Assembly: GCF_007752535.1 (NCBI RefSeq)
Contig: NZ_CP036426.1
Location: forward strand, 1,798,001 to 1,862,000
DNA from: Tautonia plasticadhaerens
GTDB taxonomy: Bacteria > Planctomycetota > Planctomycetia > Isosphaerales > Isosphaeraceae
Length of the DNA stretch: 64,000 bases
Direction: 5' to 3'
The translations under genes were made by a program, and so were the position numbers. Numbering within the stretch: position 1 is the first letter of the stretch; every line of letters starts with the position of its first letter. The notes beneath the pieces are model-generated. The model was given only the letters and a program-made list of their open reading frames with translations, was not told the origin of the DNA and made no database searches. Shown here in pieces: positions 17,310 through 25,865 of this stretch.

Positions 17310-17419
17310 ATTCGGAAGTTCTGCCCTTCGGTCTGGAGCCTGGAGGTGATCGGCTCTCCCCCTCGGATCAGTTGCAACGTCACCGCGTCGCCCTTACGCG
17401 GCCGCGCATACGACCACGG
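17306..17419 (-). pseudogene. Remnant of a PDZ-like domain C-terminus
   Basis: On the minus strand a frame reads RKGDAVTLQLIRGGEPITSR and continues to FRI-stop. It resembles the last strands of a PDZ domain in DegP/HtrA-like or secretion proteins (the G-D-x-V-x-L-x-x-x-R-x-G core). The TGA overlaps the ATG of the EF-hand frame in an ATGA arrangement, as in a translationally coupled pair. Upstream, the frame runs into the 17416-17450 hairpin and loses sense, so only a fragment remains. This is suggestive rather than firm, because it is short. Confidence 0.35.
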
Positions 17420-17450
17420 CCCCCCCGGCGATGGGTGCCGGGGGGGCCGT
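17416..17450. terminator. Strong GC hairpin, probable bidirectional terminator
   Basis: A perfect 14-bp stem: ACGG-C7-GGC (17416-17429), loop GATGGGT, then GCC-G7-CCGT (17437-17450). It stands 45 bases beyond the stop of the large LEPR-XLL gene (minus strand). A T-run is absent, as in most hairpins of this genome. Confidence 0.65.
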
Positions 17451-17494
17451 CGTGGGTTACTTGGACGGTCTTTCGAGTCGGTCGGTCCTCGGGA

Positions 17495-19237
17495 TCAGAG
17501 CCGGACGAGGACGCTGTCGACCCGCCTGGGGGCCTGGGCCTGGAGGCCGCCGACGGAGGGCAGATACCCGGCGAGGCGTCGGGCGAAGAACCCGGCGCCC
17601 CGGACCAGCGGGGTGCCGTCCGGCGTGGCGTCGATGTCGTCGCTGGGGCTGAGGTAGAGGTTGCCCCGGAGTCGGCCGACGATGGTGCCGTTGCCGGCGA
17701 GGTCGTTGCCGTTGCCGTAGACGCCGTCGACCGAACGGTAGGAGGAGGCGATCACCGAGTCGACCAGGTCGCCTCGCTGGGAGTATCGACCGACCCGACT
17801 GGGCTGCCGGACGGGGTCGAGCCCCTGTCGGAAGGCGATGTAGTCGTACCCGGCGGCGATCAGGCTGTTGCGGTGGTCGCCCACGACGTTCGTGTCGCCG
17901 ATCGAGTCGTCCGCGGCGATCGTCACGTTGGTGGTGGCGGCGCCGGGGCGGGTCACGTAATTGATGGTGCCGGGGCCTCGGAGCTGGACGGCGGCCGGGT
18001 CGGGCGGGATCTGCCGGACGAGGTTGGCGGGGCCGAACTCGGACCGGCCGATCCGTCGGGCGGCGATCACGCCGCCGAGCAGCCCGGCCGAGGGGTAGCC
18101 GCGCTCGCCCAGGGGGATGCCCGCCTCCAGCAGCGAGCCGGAGGAGCCGACCGGGTTGCCCAGCCCCCGGAGGAACTTCAGGCGGCCGATCTGGCCGTTG
18201 GTGGCGTCGATGGCCACGGCGTCGGCGTTGCCGCCGAAGTAGGCGTGGCCGACGCGGTCCATGCCGCTGAACCGGTTGACGAACGGCTGCCCGGTCCGGC
18301 TGAGCGTCAGGTTGCGGGCCGAGCCGACCACCTTCATCCCGTCGACGCCGAAGGCCTGGATCGCCGTCCTCCCCGTGTAGGAGAGGGGGGAGATCTGCGC
18401 GTCGATGAACGACGGGACCGGGTTGGCCGTCACGGAGCCCAGCTCCAGGTCCTGGATCTGGCCGTTGACGAGGAACCGGACGGTGGGGGTGGTCTGGGGC
18501 ACGCCGGGCAGGGCGCCGGTCGAGCCGTCGACCGAGGTGTTGAAGATCCGGTCGATCCGGATGCTGGGCCGGGCCCGCAGCGGGGTCGACGGGTCGCCGA
18601 TGATCAGGTCGACGGGCTGGTCGAGGACCGGGTCGCTGAAGGTCTCGATGGCGTTGAAATTCAGGGTCCGGACGCCGCCGAGCAGCTCGATCCGGGGGGT
18701 GCCGGTCGGGATCTCCCCGGTCTCCCTCAGGACGAAGCCGTTGAGGATGATGGAGGCGACGCCGTCGGCCGCGATCAGGCGGTTGAAGCCGACGAGGCCG
18801 TCGTTGAAGGTCGTCGAGCCGGAGTTGGTCTGAGCGGTGACGTAGGTCCGGTTCAGGTCGGTGCCGACGAGCTGGATCGTGTCGATCTCGGAGTCGAGCA
18901 GACCGTCGTTGGGGGTCACGTCGGTGACGATGACCACGCCGGGCCCGTGCACGGTGAAGGAGTACTCCGTGCCGTTGGGCAGGCGTCCGGTGAGGATCTT
19001 GCCGTCGTTGTCCAGCAGTGTCTGGGCGAAGGGGCTGTCGCCGATCGGGTGGGCCCGCTGGACGGGCGGGTAGTCGTGCTCGACCCTCCGATACAGGAGG
19101 CTCGGGATCAGGTCGTCGTAGTCCTGGGCGGCGCCCCCCGAGAGGAGCTGGCGCGATTCCAGGGTCTCGAGCTTCAGTTTGGGCTGGACCCGATCGGGTC
19201 GGTTCCGGGTCGCCTGCCGCCGCGTCTCTCGATTCAT
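17495..19237 (-). CDS. Large secreted protein with LEPR-XLL-like planctomycete export motif
   Basis: A 580-residue protein. The start is ATG at 19237 with AGGAGGG nine bases upstream; a longer frame to 19339 lacks such a site. Residues 17-29, KLKLETLESRQLLS, match the LEPR-XLL motif typical of the N-termini of large planctomycete surface or exported proteins. The rest is beta-rich and repetitive: G-D-x-N/D turns (DNDGKILTGRLPNGTEYSF, TPNDGLLDSEIDTIQLVG, GNGNDLAGNGTIVGRLRGNL), consistent with a parallel-beta or beta-sandwich surface protein. There is no catalytic motif. The C-terminus is basic (ARRLAGYLPSVGG ... RRVDSVLVRL). It is followed by a strong hairpin and divergent from the small lipoprotein gene across 438 bases. 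Confidence 0.75.
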   Translation of the reverse strand: MNRETRRQATRNRPDRVQPKLKLETLESRQLLSGGAAQDYDDLIPSLLYRRVEHDYPPVQRAHPIGDSPFAQTLLDNDGKILTGRLPNGTEYSFTVHGPGVVIVTDVTPNDGLLDSEIDTIQLVGTDLNRTYVTAQTNSGSTTFNDGLVGFNRLIAADGVASIILNGFVLRETGEIPTGTPRIELLGGVRTLNFNAIETFSDPVLDQPVDLIIGDPSTPLRARPSIRIDRIFNTSVDGSTGALPGVPQTTPTVRFLVNGQIQDLELGSVTANPVPSFIDAQISPLSYTGRTAIQAFGVDGMKVVGSARNLTLSRTGQPFVNRFSGMDRVGHAYFGGNADAVAIDATNGQIGRLKFLRGLGNPVGSSGSLLEAGIPLGERGYPSAGLLGGVIAARRIGRSEFGPANLVRQIPPDPAAVQLRGPGTINYVTRPGAATTNVTIAADDSIGDTNVVGDHRNSLIAAGYDYIAFRQGLDPVRQPSRVGRYSQRGDLVDSVIASSYRSVDGVYGNGNDLAGNGTIVGRLRGNLYLSPSDDIDATPDGTPLVRGAGFFARRLAGYLPSVGGLQAQAPRRVDSVLVRL

Positions 19238-19675
19238 GGAAGATTCCCTCCTCGACTGCCGCATCAACGATTCGCTCGATGGCCGCCGTACGGGTCCACC
19301 CCGATCGAACCTCTCCGGCCCGCGGCGATGGCGCGGCACCTGAGGCGGCAGACCTCGGTGTCTGATCCAGAGGTTCGGCCTCCGGCTCGACCCGACTCCA
19401 TCCCCGGGGGGCCGGAATCGTCGCCGGGCGTCCGCATGGATCGGGCGTCCCGGTTCGAGCCGGAGGGGGGGTCCCGACGGTCGGTCCCGATGGCGCGGAC
19501 GGGCCGGTCGTGCCCGGGGGAGGCGCCGGGGATCGGGCCGGATCTCCCCCCGGGGGCCGATCGGCGCGCTATGCTCTCAGGTTGGCCCGAGACGGCCCGG
19601 CCCGACGGCCGGGGCGGGGCGGGCCCGGTCGAACGGTCGACCCCCATCGAGCCCGGACCCGGAAGGAGTCGGAAC
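19238..19675. other. Divergent intergenic region, no gene supported
   Basis: This 438-base gap lies between the starts of the LEPR-XLL gene (minus) and the lipoprotein gene (plus), so it should hold two promoters. A TATGCT near 19570 could be a -10 for the lipoprotein gene, but no good -35 accompanies it. Frames here are Arg/Pro-rich and not credible. Confidence 0.35.
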
Positions 19676-20053
19676 ATGCGCAACGGAGGGCGTCTCTTCG
19701 CTCGGCCCCGCCGCTCGGCGGGATGGTTGGTCGTGGTCGCCGTGGGCCTGGCCGCGGTCGGCTGCGCCCAGAAGCGTCAGGGCCTGCTGGGGGGCACCCC
19801 CTCGACGGCCCGGCCGAAGTCGCCCGGCCTGTTCTCGGCGCGGCCGGAACCGGGGCTCCGCGTCCGGGCCCCGTTCACCGACGTGGACCTGATGGGCCGG
19901 GGCGACGAGGGATCGGCGGCCGGGGAGGAGTCGGGGGCCGTCGCCGGGCTCCCGGAGGAGGACACCAGGCTGTCCTCCAAGTCTCCCCGGGTCGGGCTGT
20001 TCCGCGACTCCTCGTCGGGCCGTTCCCTTGACGTGGAACTCCCGGTAGACTGA
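19676..20053 (+). CDS. Small lipoprotein of unknown function
   Basis: A 125-residue lipoprotein. The start is ATG at 19676 with AAGGAG eight bases upstream. Residues about 14-31 are an export signal ending in the lipobox VGLAAVGC, so Cys31 would be lipidated and anchor the protein in a membrane. The mature part is Gly/Ser/Glu-rich with no recognised domain (PFTDVDLMGRGDEG, SLDVELPVD at the end). It lies 98 bases before the DUF2760-Hsp70 pair, on the same strand. The frame is open far upstream, but only this start has a ribosome-binding site and signal peptide. Confidence 0.7.
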   Translation: MRNGGRLFARPRRSAGWLVVVAVGLAAVGCAQKRQGLLGGTPSTARPKSPGLFSARPEPGLRVRAPFTDVDLMGRGDEGSAAGEESGAVAGLPEEDTRLSSKSPRVGLFRDSSSGRSLDVELPVD

Positions 20054-20151
20054 TCGGGCGTCCGGGCGACCGGCGGGGGGGGACGCCTGCGCGGCGGGAC
20101 CCCACGAGGTCCGGGCCGATGAGCGAGGTCGAGTGTCGGGGGAGGGCTCGG

Positions 20152-20631
20152 TTGAATCGCTTCATGTTGTCGCTTCGCGCCTTCTGGGACGCCCTGACGG
20201 ACCGGGAGCGCGCCGAGCGGATCCAGATTGCCCTGGGGCCTCCATCGGCGGAGGGGCCCGACCTCCGCATCCTCGCCCTGATGCAGCGCGACGGCCGCCT
20301 GATCGACTTCCTCCAGGAGGAGATCGACGGGTACTCGGATGATCAGGTCGGTGCGGCGGTGCGGGACATCCACCGGGGCTGCCGCAAGGCGATGGCCGAG
20401 TACCTGACGGTCGAGAAGGTCTTGCCGCAGGACGAGGGGGCCCCGGTGTCGGTCGAGCCGGACTTCGACCCGGCGGCGGTCCGCCTGCTGGGGAACGTCT
20501 CGGGTGCCGGGCCCTTCCGGGGGACGCTGAAGCACCACGGCTGGCGGGTCTCTTCCGCCCGCCTCCCCGCGACCCCCTCGACCCGGGACGGGTCGACCGT
20601 GCTCGCCCCGGCCGAGGTCGAGCTGTCCTGA
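20152..20631 (+). CDS. DUF2760 family protein
   Basis: About 159 residues. I favour the TTG start at 20152, which has GGGGAGGG eight bases upstream and gives the family-like N-terminus MNRFMLSLRAFWDALTDRE; an ATG at 20119 is the alternative. The core matches DUF2760: LRILALMQRDGRLIDFLQEE, then YSDDQVGAAVRDIHRGCRKA and the late GTLKHHGWRV. DUF2760 genes typically stand immediately upstream of Hsp70-like genes in many bacteria, as here (24-base gap), so it is probably a partner of the following chaperone. Its biochemical role is not known. Confidence 0.85.
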   Translation: MNRFMLSLRAFWDALTDRERAERIQIALGPPSAEGPDLRILALMQRDGRLIDFLQEEIDGYSDDQVGAAVRDIHRGCRKAMAEYLTVEKVLPQDEGAPVSVEPDFDPAAVRLLGNVSGAGPFRGTLKHHGWRVSSARLPATPSTRDGSTVLAPAEVELS

Positions 20632-20654
20632 CCCGAGCTGAGGGGAACGCCCCC

Positions 20655-22469
20655 ATGTCCCGATTCGTCGTCGGCATCGACCTGGGAACGACGAACAGCG
20701 CCTTGGCCTACGTCGACTCGACCGAGGCGACGGAGGACCGCCCCGCGCCCGTCCGGTCGCTGGCGATCCCGCAGCTGGTGGCGGCCAACGACGTGGCCGA
20801 CCGTCCGGTCCTGCCGTCGTTCCTGTACCTGCCATCGGAGAAGGAGTTCCCCCCCGGGGCGATCGACCTACCCTGGACGAAGAAGGCGGGGCGGATCGTC
20901 GGCACGTTTGCCCGGGAGCACGGGGCGAAGGTGCCGGCCCGACTGGTGGGCTCGGCCAAGAGCTGGCTGAGCTACGAGGGGGTGGACCGGGGCGCGGCGA
21001 TCCTGCCAAGGAACGCGCCGGATGAGGTGGCGAAGCTCTCGCCGGTCGAGGCGTCGGCGGCATACCTGGGATACCTCCGGGACGCCTGGGACGCTCGGAT
21101 CGCGGGGAAGTCGGCCGAGGACAGGCTCGAACACCAGCAGATCTACCTGACCGTGCCCGCGTCGTTCGACGCCGAGGCCCGGGAGTTGACGGTGGAGGCG
21201 GCGAAGTCGGTCGGCCTGGAGAAGGTCACCCTGCTGGAAGAGCCGCAGGCGGCGTTCTACTCCTGGCTCTCGGAGCCGGGGGACGACTGGAGGAAGCGGG
21301 TCAAGGTCGGCGACCTGATCCTCGTCTGCGACGTCGGAGGCGGGACGACCGACTTCACGCTGATCGGCGTGGCCGAGCGGGACGGCGACCTGGAGCTGAA
21401 CCGCCTGGCCGTCGGCGAGCACATCCTGCTCGGCGGCGACAACATGGACCTGGCGTTGGCGCACGCGGTCGCGGCGACGATCCCGGGGGGGATGGAAGGG
21501 CTGGATCCCACGCAGCGGGTCGGCCTGACCTACGCCTGCCGGGCCGCCAAGGAATCGCTCTTCACCGACCCGAAGGCCGATTCGGCGTCGGTGTCGGTGC
21601 TGGGGAGGGGCTCGAAGGTGATCGGCGGGGCGATCAAGGCCCAGTTGACCCGGGAGACGCTCCATCGGGTCCTGCTCGACGGCTTCTTCCCGGAGTGCGA
21701 GGTGACCGACCAGCCCGCCCGCGGGCGTCGGATCGGCCTGACCGAGATCGGCTTGCCGTACGCGGCCGACCCGGCGATCACCCGGCACCTGGCCCGCTTC
21801 CTGGGCCGGCAGGGCCACGCGCTCCCCTCGACCGGGGAGGTGGCGCGGCCGACCGCCGTGCTCTTCAACGGCGGCGTCTTCCGGGCCGAGGGCCTGAGGG
21901 CCCGCGTGGCCGAGACGCTCTCGGCCTGGGGGGGCGGCCCGATCACCGTGCTCTCATCGGCCGAGCTGGACCTGGCCGTGGCCCGGGGGGCGGCCTACTA
22001 CGGGATGGTCCGCCGGGGCAAGGGGATTCGGATCCGGGGCGGCGTGCCCCGGTCCTATTACGTCGGCATCGAGACCTCCGCCCCGGCCGTGCCCGGGGTC
22101 CCCACGCCGATCAAGGCGCTCTGCGTCGTGCCCTTCGGCATGGAGGAGGGGACCGAGGCCGACGTGCCCGGGTCTCGGCTCGGCCTGGTCGTTGGGGAGT
22201 CTGCCGAGTTCCGGTTCCTGGCGTCGACCGTGAGGCGGGAAGACGCCATCGGCGCCGTACTGGACCGCTGGTCGCCCGACGAATTGCAGGAACTCTCCCC
22301 GCTGGTCACCTCGCTCGGCGATCAGGAGGGTGAGCAGGGGGATGTGGTCCCGGTCACCCTGCAGAGCATCGTCACCGAGGTCGGCACGCTGGAACTCTGG
22401 TGCGAGGGGACGCGGTCCCCGGGTCGCTACAAACTGGAATTCAACGTCCGAGACCCGCTCGAGGATTGA
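20655..22469 (+). CDS. Hsp70-family chaperone (DnaK-like, DUF2760-associated)
   Basis: A 604-residue Hsp70-type ATPase. Phosphate-1 loop: VVGIDLGTTNSALAYVD. Phosphate-2: LVCDVGGGTTDFTLIGV. Adenosine motif: TAVLFNGGVFRAEGLR. A conserved EEPQAAFY segment links them. The C-terminal substrate domain is short and beta-rich, ending ELWCEGTRSPGRYKLEFNVR, without the DnaK lid or an EEVD-like tail. This places it in the divergent group that pairs with DUF2760 rather than in housekeeping DnaK; no dnaJ or grpE is nearby. In other genomes the pair is often followed by a second Hsp70-like gene (DUF3731 type), which is missing here. ATG at 20655 is preceded by GAGGGG. Confidence 0.92.
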   Translation: MSRFVVGIDLGTTNSALAYVDSTEATEDRPAPVRSLAIPQLVAANDVADRPVLPSFLYLPSEKEFPPGAIDLPWTKKAGRIVGTFAREHGAKVPARLVGSAKSWLSYEGVDRGAAILPRNAPDEVAKLSPVEASAAYLGYLRDAWDARIAGKSAEDRLEHQQIYLTVPASFDAEARELTVEAAKSVGLEKVTLLEEPQAAFYSWLSEPGDDWRKRVKVGDLILVCDVGGGTTDFTLIGVAERDGDLELNRLAVGEHILLGGDNMDLALAHAVAATIPGGMEGLDPTQRVGLTYACRAAKESLFTDPKADSASVSVLGRGSKVIGGAIKAQLTRETLHRVLLDGFFPECEVTDQPARGRRIGLTEIGLPYAADPAITRHLARFLGRQGHALPSTGEVARPTAVLFNGGVFRAEGLRARVAETLSAWGGGPITVLSSAELDLAVARGAAYYGMVRRGKGIRIRGGVPRSYYVGIETSAPAVPGVPTPIKALCVVPFGMEEGTEADVPGSRLGLVVGESAEFRFLASTVRREDAIGAVLDRWSPDELQELSPLVTSLGDQEGEQGDVVPVTLQSIVTEVGTLELWCEGTRSPGRYKLEFNVRDPLED

Positions 22470-22580
22470 CCCCCGGGCCGGGCACGGGGGACGATCGGCG
22501 GAGGGGACCGACGGGGACCTCACCCCACCCCGCCTCGACGACCCGCCCCCTGCCGCAGGTCACCCTGGAATCGAACACCG

Positions 22581-23486
22581 ATGGCGCCCGAAGACCACCT
22601 GCTCACCGAGGCGCGCAACCCGGCCTCGGATCGGATCGACATGCTCGACGCGGCGGGGATCGTCCGCCTGATGAACGTCGAGGACGCCAAGGTGGTCGCG
22701 GCCGTCCGGGCGGAGGAGGCGGCCATCGCCCGGGCGGTCGAAGTGGTCGCCGAACGGTTCCGGGCCGGAGGTCGCCTGATCTACGCCGGGGCCGGGACCT
22801 CGGGCAGGCTCGGGGTGCTCGACGCCTCGGAATGCCCACCGACCTTCAGCACCCCCCCCGGGATGGTCGTCGGCCTCATCGCCGGGGGCCCGACCGCGCT
22901 GACCCGGGCCGTCGAGGGGGCCGAGGACGACCCGACTCAGGGAGCGTCCGACCTGGACGGGCTGGGAGTGACAGGGAAGGACGTGGTGGTCGGCATCGCC
23001 ACCTCGGGGCGGACGCCCTACGTCCTGGGGGCGGTCGAACGGGCCCGGGCCATCGGCTCGACGACGGTCGGCATCGCCTGCAACAAGCCGAGCCTGCTGG
23101 GTGACCGGGTCGACATCGAGATCGCCCCGCGGGTCGGGCCGGAGATCATCGCCGGGTCGACCCGATTGAAGTCGGGCACGGCGACGAAGATGGTCCTGAA
23201 CATGATCACGACCGGGGCCATGGTCCTCATCGGCAAGACCTTCGGCAATCGGATGGTCGACCTCCAGCCGACGAACCAGAAGCTCCGGATCCGGACTCGA
23301 CGGATCCTCCGGGAGCTGGCGGGGGTCGATGACGATCGGGCACGGGAGCTCCTGGACCAGGCCGGGGGCCGCTTGAAACCCGCCCTGGTGATGGCGATGG
23401 CGGGTGTCGACCTGGCCTCGGCGGATCGTCTGCTCGACGACTCGGCGGGGCAGGTCCGGGGCGCCGTCGAGGCGGCCCTCCGATGA
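22581..23486 (+). CDS. murQ: N-acetylmuramic acid 6-phosphate etherase
   Basis: A 301-residue MurQ. It removes the D-lactyl ether from MurNAc-6-phosphate to give GlcNAc-6-phosphate and lactate in the cytoplasm. The N-terminus LLTEARNPASDRIDMLDAAG is the family signature. The SIS domain holds IYAGAGTSGRLGVLDASECP with the catalytic Glu at about residue 84; the second Glu lies in VEGAEDDP near residue 115. The SIS core continues with VVVGIATSGRTPYVLGAV and the C-terminal helical lid. The gene overlaps the MurK-like kinase gene by 4 bases (ATGA), so the two are translationally coupled. It forms a three-gene MurNAc salvage operon with the next two genes. Confidence 0.96.
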   Translation: MAPEDHLLTEARNPASDRIDMLDAAGIVRLMNVEDAKVVAAVRAEEAAIARAVEVVAERFRAGGRLIYAGAGTSGRLGVLDASECPPTFSTPPGMVVGLIAGGPTALTRAVEGAEDDPTQGASDLDGLGVTGKDVVVGIATSGRTPYVLGAVERARAIGSTTVGIACNKPSLLGDRVDIEIAPRVGPEIIAGSTRLKSGTATKMVLNMITTGAMVLIGKTFGNRMVDLQPTNQKLRIRTRRILRELAGVDDDRARELLDQAGGRLKPALVMAMAGVDLASADRLLDDSAGQVRGAVEAALR

Positions 23487-24415
23487 GCGATCCGCTGGTC
23501 ATCGGGGTCGACGGCGGCGGCACCTCGACCGAGGCCTGGCTGGCCGACGCCGGGGGGACGGTCCTCGGCCGGGGGACCGCCGGCCCTTCGAACGCGAAGG
23601 CGGTCGGCGACGACCGGGCGAGGCGGGCCCTGTCCGAGGCGATCGACTCCGCCCGGGCCGATGCGGGGATCGGCGATCGGCCGGTCGCGGTCGCCTGCCT
23701 CGGCCTCGCGGGGTTCGACCGGCCGGACGACCGGGCCCGGCTCGCCTCCTGGTGCGAGCAGGGCGGCTGGGCGGGCCGGCTGGTCCCGGCCAATGACGGC
23801 GACCTCGTGCTGGCGGCGGGGACCCCGGAGGGGTTCGGGATCGCCCTGATCGCCGGCACCGGCTCCATCGCGGTCGGGAAGGCCCCGGGGGGGCGGTCGG
23901 CCCGAGCCGGGGGCTGGGGTCCGCTCATCGGCGACGAGGGGAGCGCCTATTCCGTCGCCCTGGCGGGGCTCCGGCTCGTGGCCCGGCGATTCGACGGCCG
24001 ATCGGATCGGCCGGCCGAGGACTCGCTGACCGGGGGACTCTGCGAGGCGCTGGGGGTGCCGTCCCCCGGGGAGATCGTCTCGGTGCTCTACGGCCCGGCC
24101 TGGGACCGTGCCCGGATCGCCGGCCTCGCCCGGATCGTGGTCGCGTGCGCGGACGGGGACATCGAGGTCCGCGACCACATCTTCGGCCCCGCCGCCGAGG
24201 AGCTGGCCGACCTGGTCGTCGCGGTCCGGGAGTCGACCGGATGGGACGACGCGCCGAATCCCCCCCCGTTGGCGGTGGCGGGGGGATTCCTGCTCGCGGC
24301 CGAGGGGCTGCGGGTGGAGGTCCTGAAGCTCCTCGGCGACTGGATCGGGCCGGTCGGCCTGGTGGAGGAGCCGGTCGCCGGGGCGGTCATGCTGGCGAGG
24401 AGGGCACTGGGATGA
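23483..24415 (+). CDS. BadF/BadG-type amino-sugar kinase (MurK-like)
   Basis: A 310-residue ASKHA kinase of the BadF/BadG/BcrA/BcrD group. Phosphate-1: VIGVDGGGTSTEAWLADA. Phosphate-2: GFGIALIAGTGSIAVG. Then GGWGPLIGDEGSAY, typical of N-acetylglucosamine kinases and of the dual MurNAc/GlcNAc kinase MurK. Coupled to murQ (ATGA overlap at its start) and to the NamZ gene (ATGA overlap at its end), it most likely phosphorylates MurNAc at O6, supplying MurQ. Sequence alone does not separate MurNAc from GlcNAc specificity, so no symbol is given. Confidence 0.85.
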   Translation: MSDPLVIGVDGGGTSTEAWLADAGGTVLGRGTAGPSNAKAVGDDRARRALSEAIDSARADAGIGDRPVAVACLGLAGFDRPDDRARLASWCEQGGWAGRLVPANDGDLVLAAGTPEGFGIALIAGTGSIAVGKAPGGRSARAGGWGPLIGDEGSAYSVALAGLRLVARRFDGRSDRPAEDSLTGGLCEALGVPSPGEIVSVLYGPAWDRARIAGLARIVVACADGDIEVRDHIFGPAAEELADLVVAVRESTGWDDAPNPPPLAVAGGFLLAAEGLRVEVLKLLGDWIGPVGLVEEPVAGAVMLARRALG

Positions 24416-25641
24416 TCGGCGAAAGCCCTCGGGTGGCGACCGGCCTGGATTCCCTGGTCGAGGGGCGATTCGCGCGGCTTCGAGGGCGGAAGGTCGGCCT
24501 GATCGCCAACCAGAGCGCCGTCGACCGGCGCTATCGTCACGCGATCGACCTCCTGCACGATGCACCGGGGGTCGAACTGGCCCGGCTGTTCGGGCCCGAA
24601 CACGGCCTGCGGGGAGAGGCGCAGGACATGGAAGGGGTGGGATCGGGGTCGGATCGCCGGACCGGCCTGCCGGTCGTCAGCCTCTACGGGGAGGGACCGG
24701 AAAGTCTCTCCCCCGGTCGAGAGGACCTGGCCGGGCTCGACCTGATCGTCTTCGACGTGCAGGATGTCGGGGCGCGTTACTACACCTTTGCGGCCTCGAT
24801 GTTCTACGCGATGGAGGCGGCCTCCCGGGCGGGGTGCGGGTTCCTCGTGCTCGACCGACCCAATCCGCTCGGGGGGGCGGTAGTCGAGGGGCCGACCGTC
24901 GGGTCGGGGTTCGAGAGCTTCGTGGGCGCCTACCCGATGCCGATCCGGCACGGCATGACGATCGGGGAACTGGCCCGATTGTACCGGGACGAGCGGAGGC
25001 TCGACCTCGACCTGGACGTCGCCCCCTGCTCGGGGTGGACCCGGGACCAGCTCTGGGATGAGACGGGGTTGGCCTGGATCCCCCCCTCGCCGAACATGCC
25101 GACGGCCGGGACGGCCGTCGTCTACCCGGGGGCCTGCCTGATCGAGGGGACCAACCTCTCCGAGGGCAGGGGGACGACCCGGCCCTTCGAATTCTGGGGG
25201 GCCCCCTGGCTGGAGGAGGCGTCCTACCAGATGGTCGAAGAGATGTCGGGCCAGCCGGGGGCCGGGTTCCGGCCGATCGCCTTTCGGCCGAAATTCCAGA
25301 AGCTCGCGGGCGAGACGTGCTTCGGGGTCCAGCCGGTCGTGGAGGACCCCCGCGCGTTCTCCGGCCTGGAGACCTACCTGAAGCTGTTGCTGCTCGCCGT
25401 CCGGGCCGATCCGGGCCGATTCTCCTGGCGGACCGAGCCGTACGAGTTCATCCGGTCGCCGATCGCGATCGACTTGCTGTTCGGCTCCGCCCTGGAGCGG
25501 GAGGCGATCGAGCAGGCGGCCCGGGAGCCGGATCTCGACCTCGAACAATGGTGCCTTGCGTTGAAGGCCCGATGGGGGGAGGATTCGCGTTCCTTCGTCG
25601 AGCGGCGAGGCCCGGCGCTCCTGTACGAGGGATCGAACTGA
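24412..25641 (+). CDS. DUF1343 / NamZ-like exo-beta-N-acetylmuramidase
   Basis: A 409-residue protein of the DUF1343 (NamZ) family, whose characterised members release terminal MurNAc from the non-reducing end of peptidoglycan fragments. Signatures: GRKVGLIANQSAVDRRYRH, ARLFGPEHGLRGEAQDMEGV, LIVFDVQDVGARYYTFAASM, VLDRPNPLGG, SPNMPTAGTAVVYPGACLIE and GTNLSEGRGTTRPFE. The start is ATG 24412, overlapping the kinase stop. No signal peptide is visible, unlike secreted NamZ enzymes, so it could act inside the cell on imported fragments. It completes the set NamZ-kinase-MurQ. Confidence 0.93.
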   Translation: MIGESPRVATGLDSLVEGRFARLRGRKVGLIANQSAVDRRYRHAIDLLHDAPGVELARLFGPEHGLRGEAQDMEGVGSGSDRRTGLPVVSLYGEGPESLSPGREDLAGLDLIVFDVQDVGARYYTFAASMFYAMEAASRAGCGFLVLDRPNPLGGAVVEGPTVGSGFESFVGAYPMPIRHGMTIGELARLYRDERRLDLDLDVAPCSGWTRDQLWDETGLAWIPPSPNMPTAGTAVVYPGACLIEGTNLSEGRGTTRPFEFWGAPWLEEASYQMVEEMSGQPGAGFRPIAFRPKFQKLAGETCFGVQPVVEDPRAFSGLETYLKLLLLAVRADPGRFSWRTEPYEFIRSPIAIDLLFGSALEREAIEQAAREPDLDLEQWCLALKARWGEDSRSFVERRGPALLYEGSN

Positions 25642-25694
25642 CGAATCGGCCGGCCCTTCGGCCCGTCCCGGTGCTGAAGTCGAATGTTTTTCCC

Positions 25695-25706
25695 CGCACC
25701 GGTGCG
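25695..25706. repeat. 12-bp perfect palindrome upstream of the desaturase gene
   Basis: CGCACCGGTGCG, fully palindromic, preceded by a TTTTT-CCC tract. It is located 160 bases before the desaturase ATG in a 224-base gap. It could be an operator or a weak terminator of the MurNAc operon; it is too short for certainty. Confidence 0.25.
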
Positions 25707-25865
25707 AGAACGGCGAGTCATGCCGTCCTATGCACCCGACGGGATTCCGCCAGGAACACCGTAACCCCCCGCCTTCTGGCCTTGGACCAGGTGCTCCGGT
25801 CTTCCCGACCTTCCTGGCCGCGGTCATCCCCCCCAGGTTCCCCGAAAGGCAGACGAAGAAACGTC

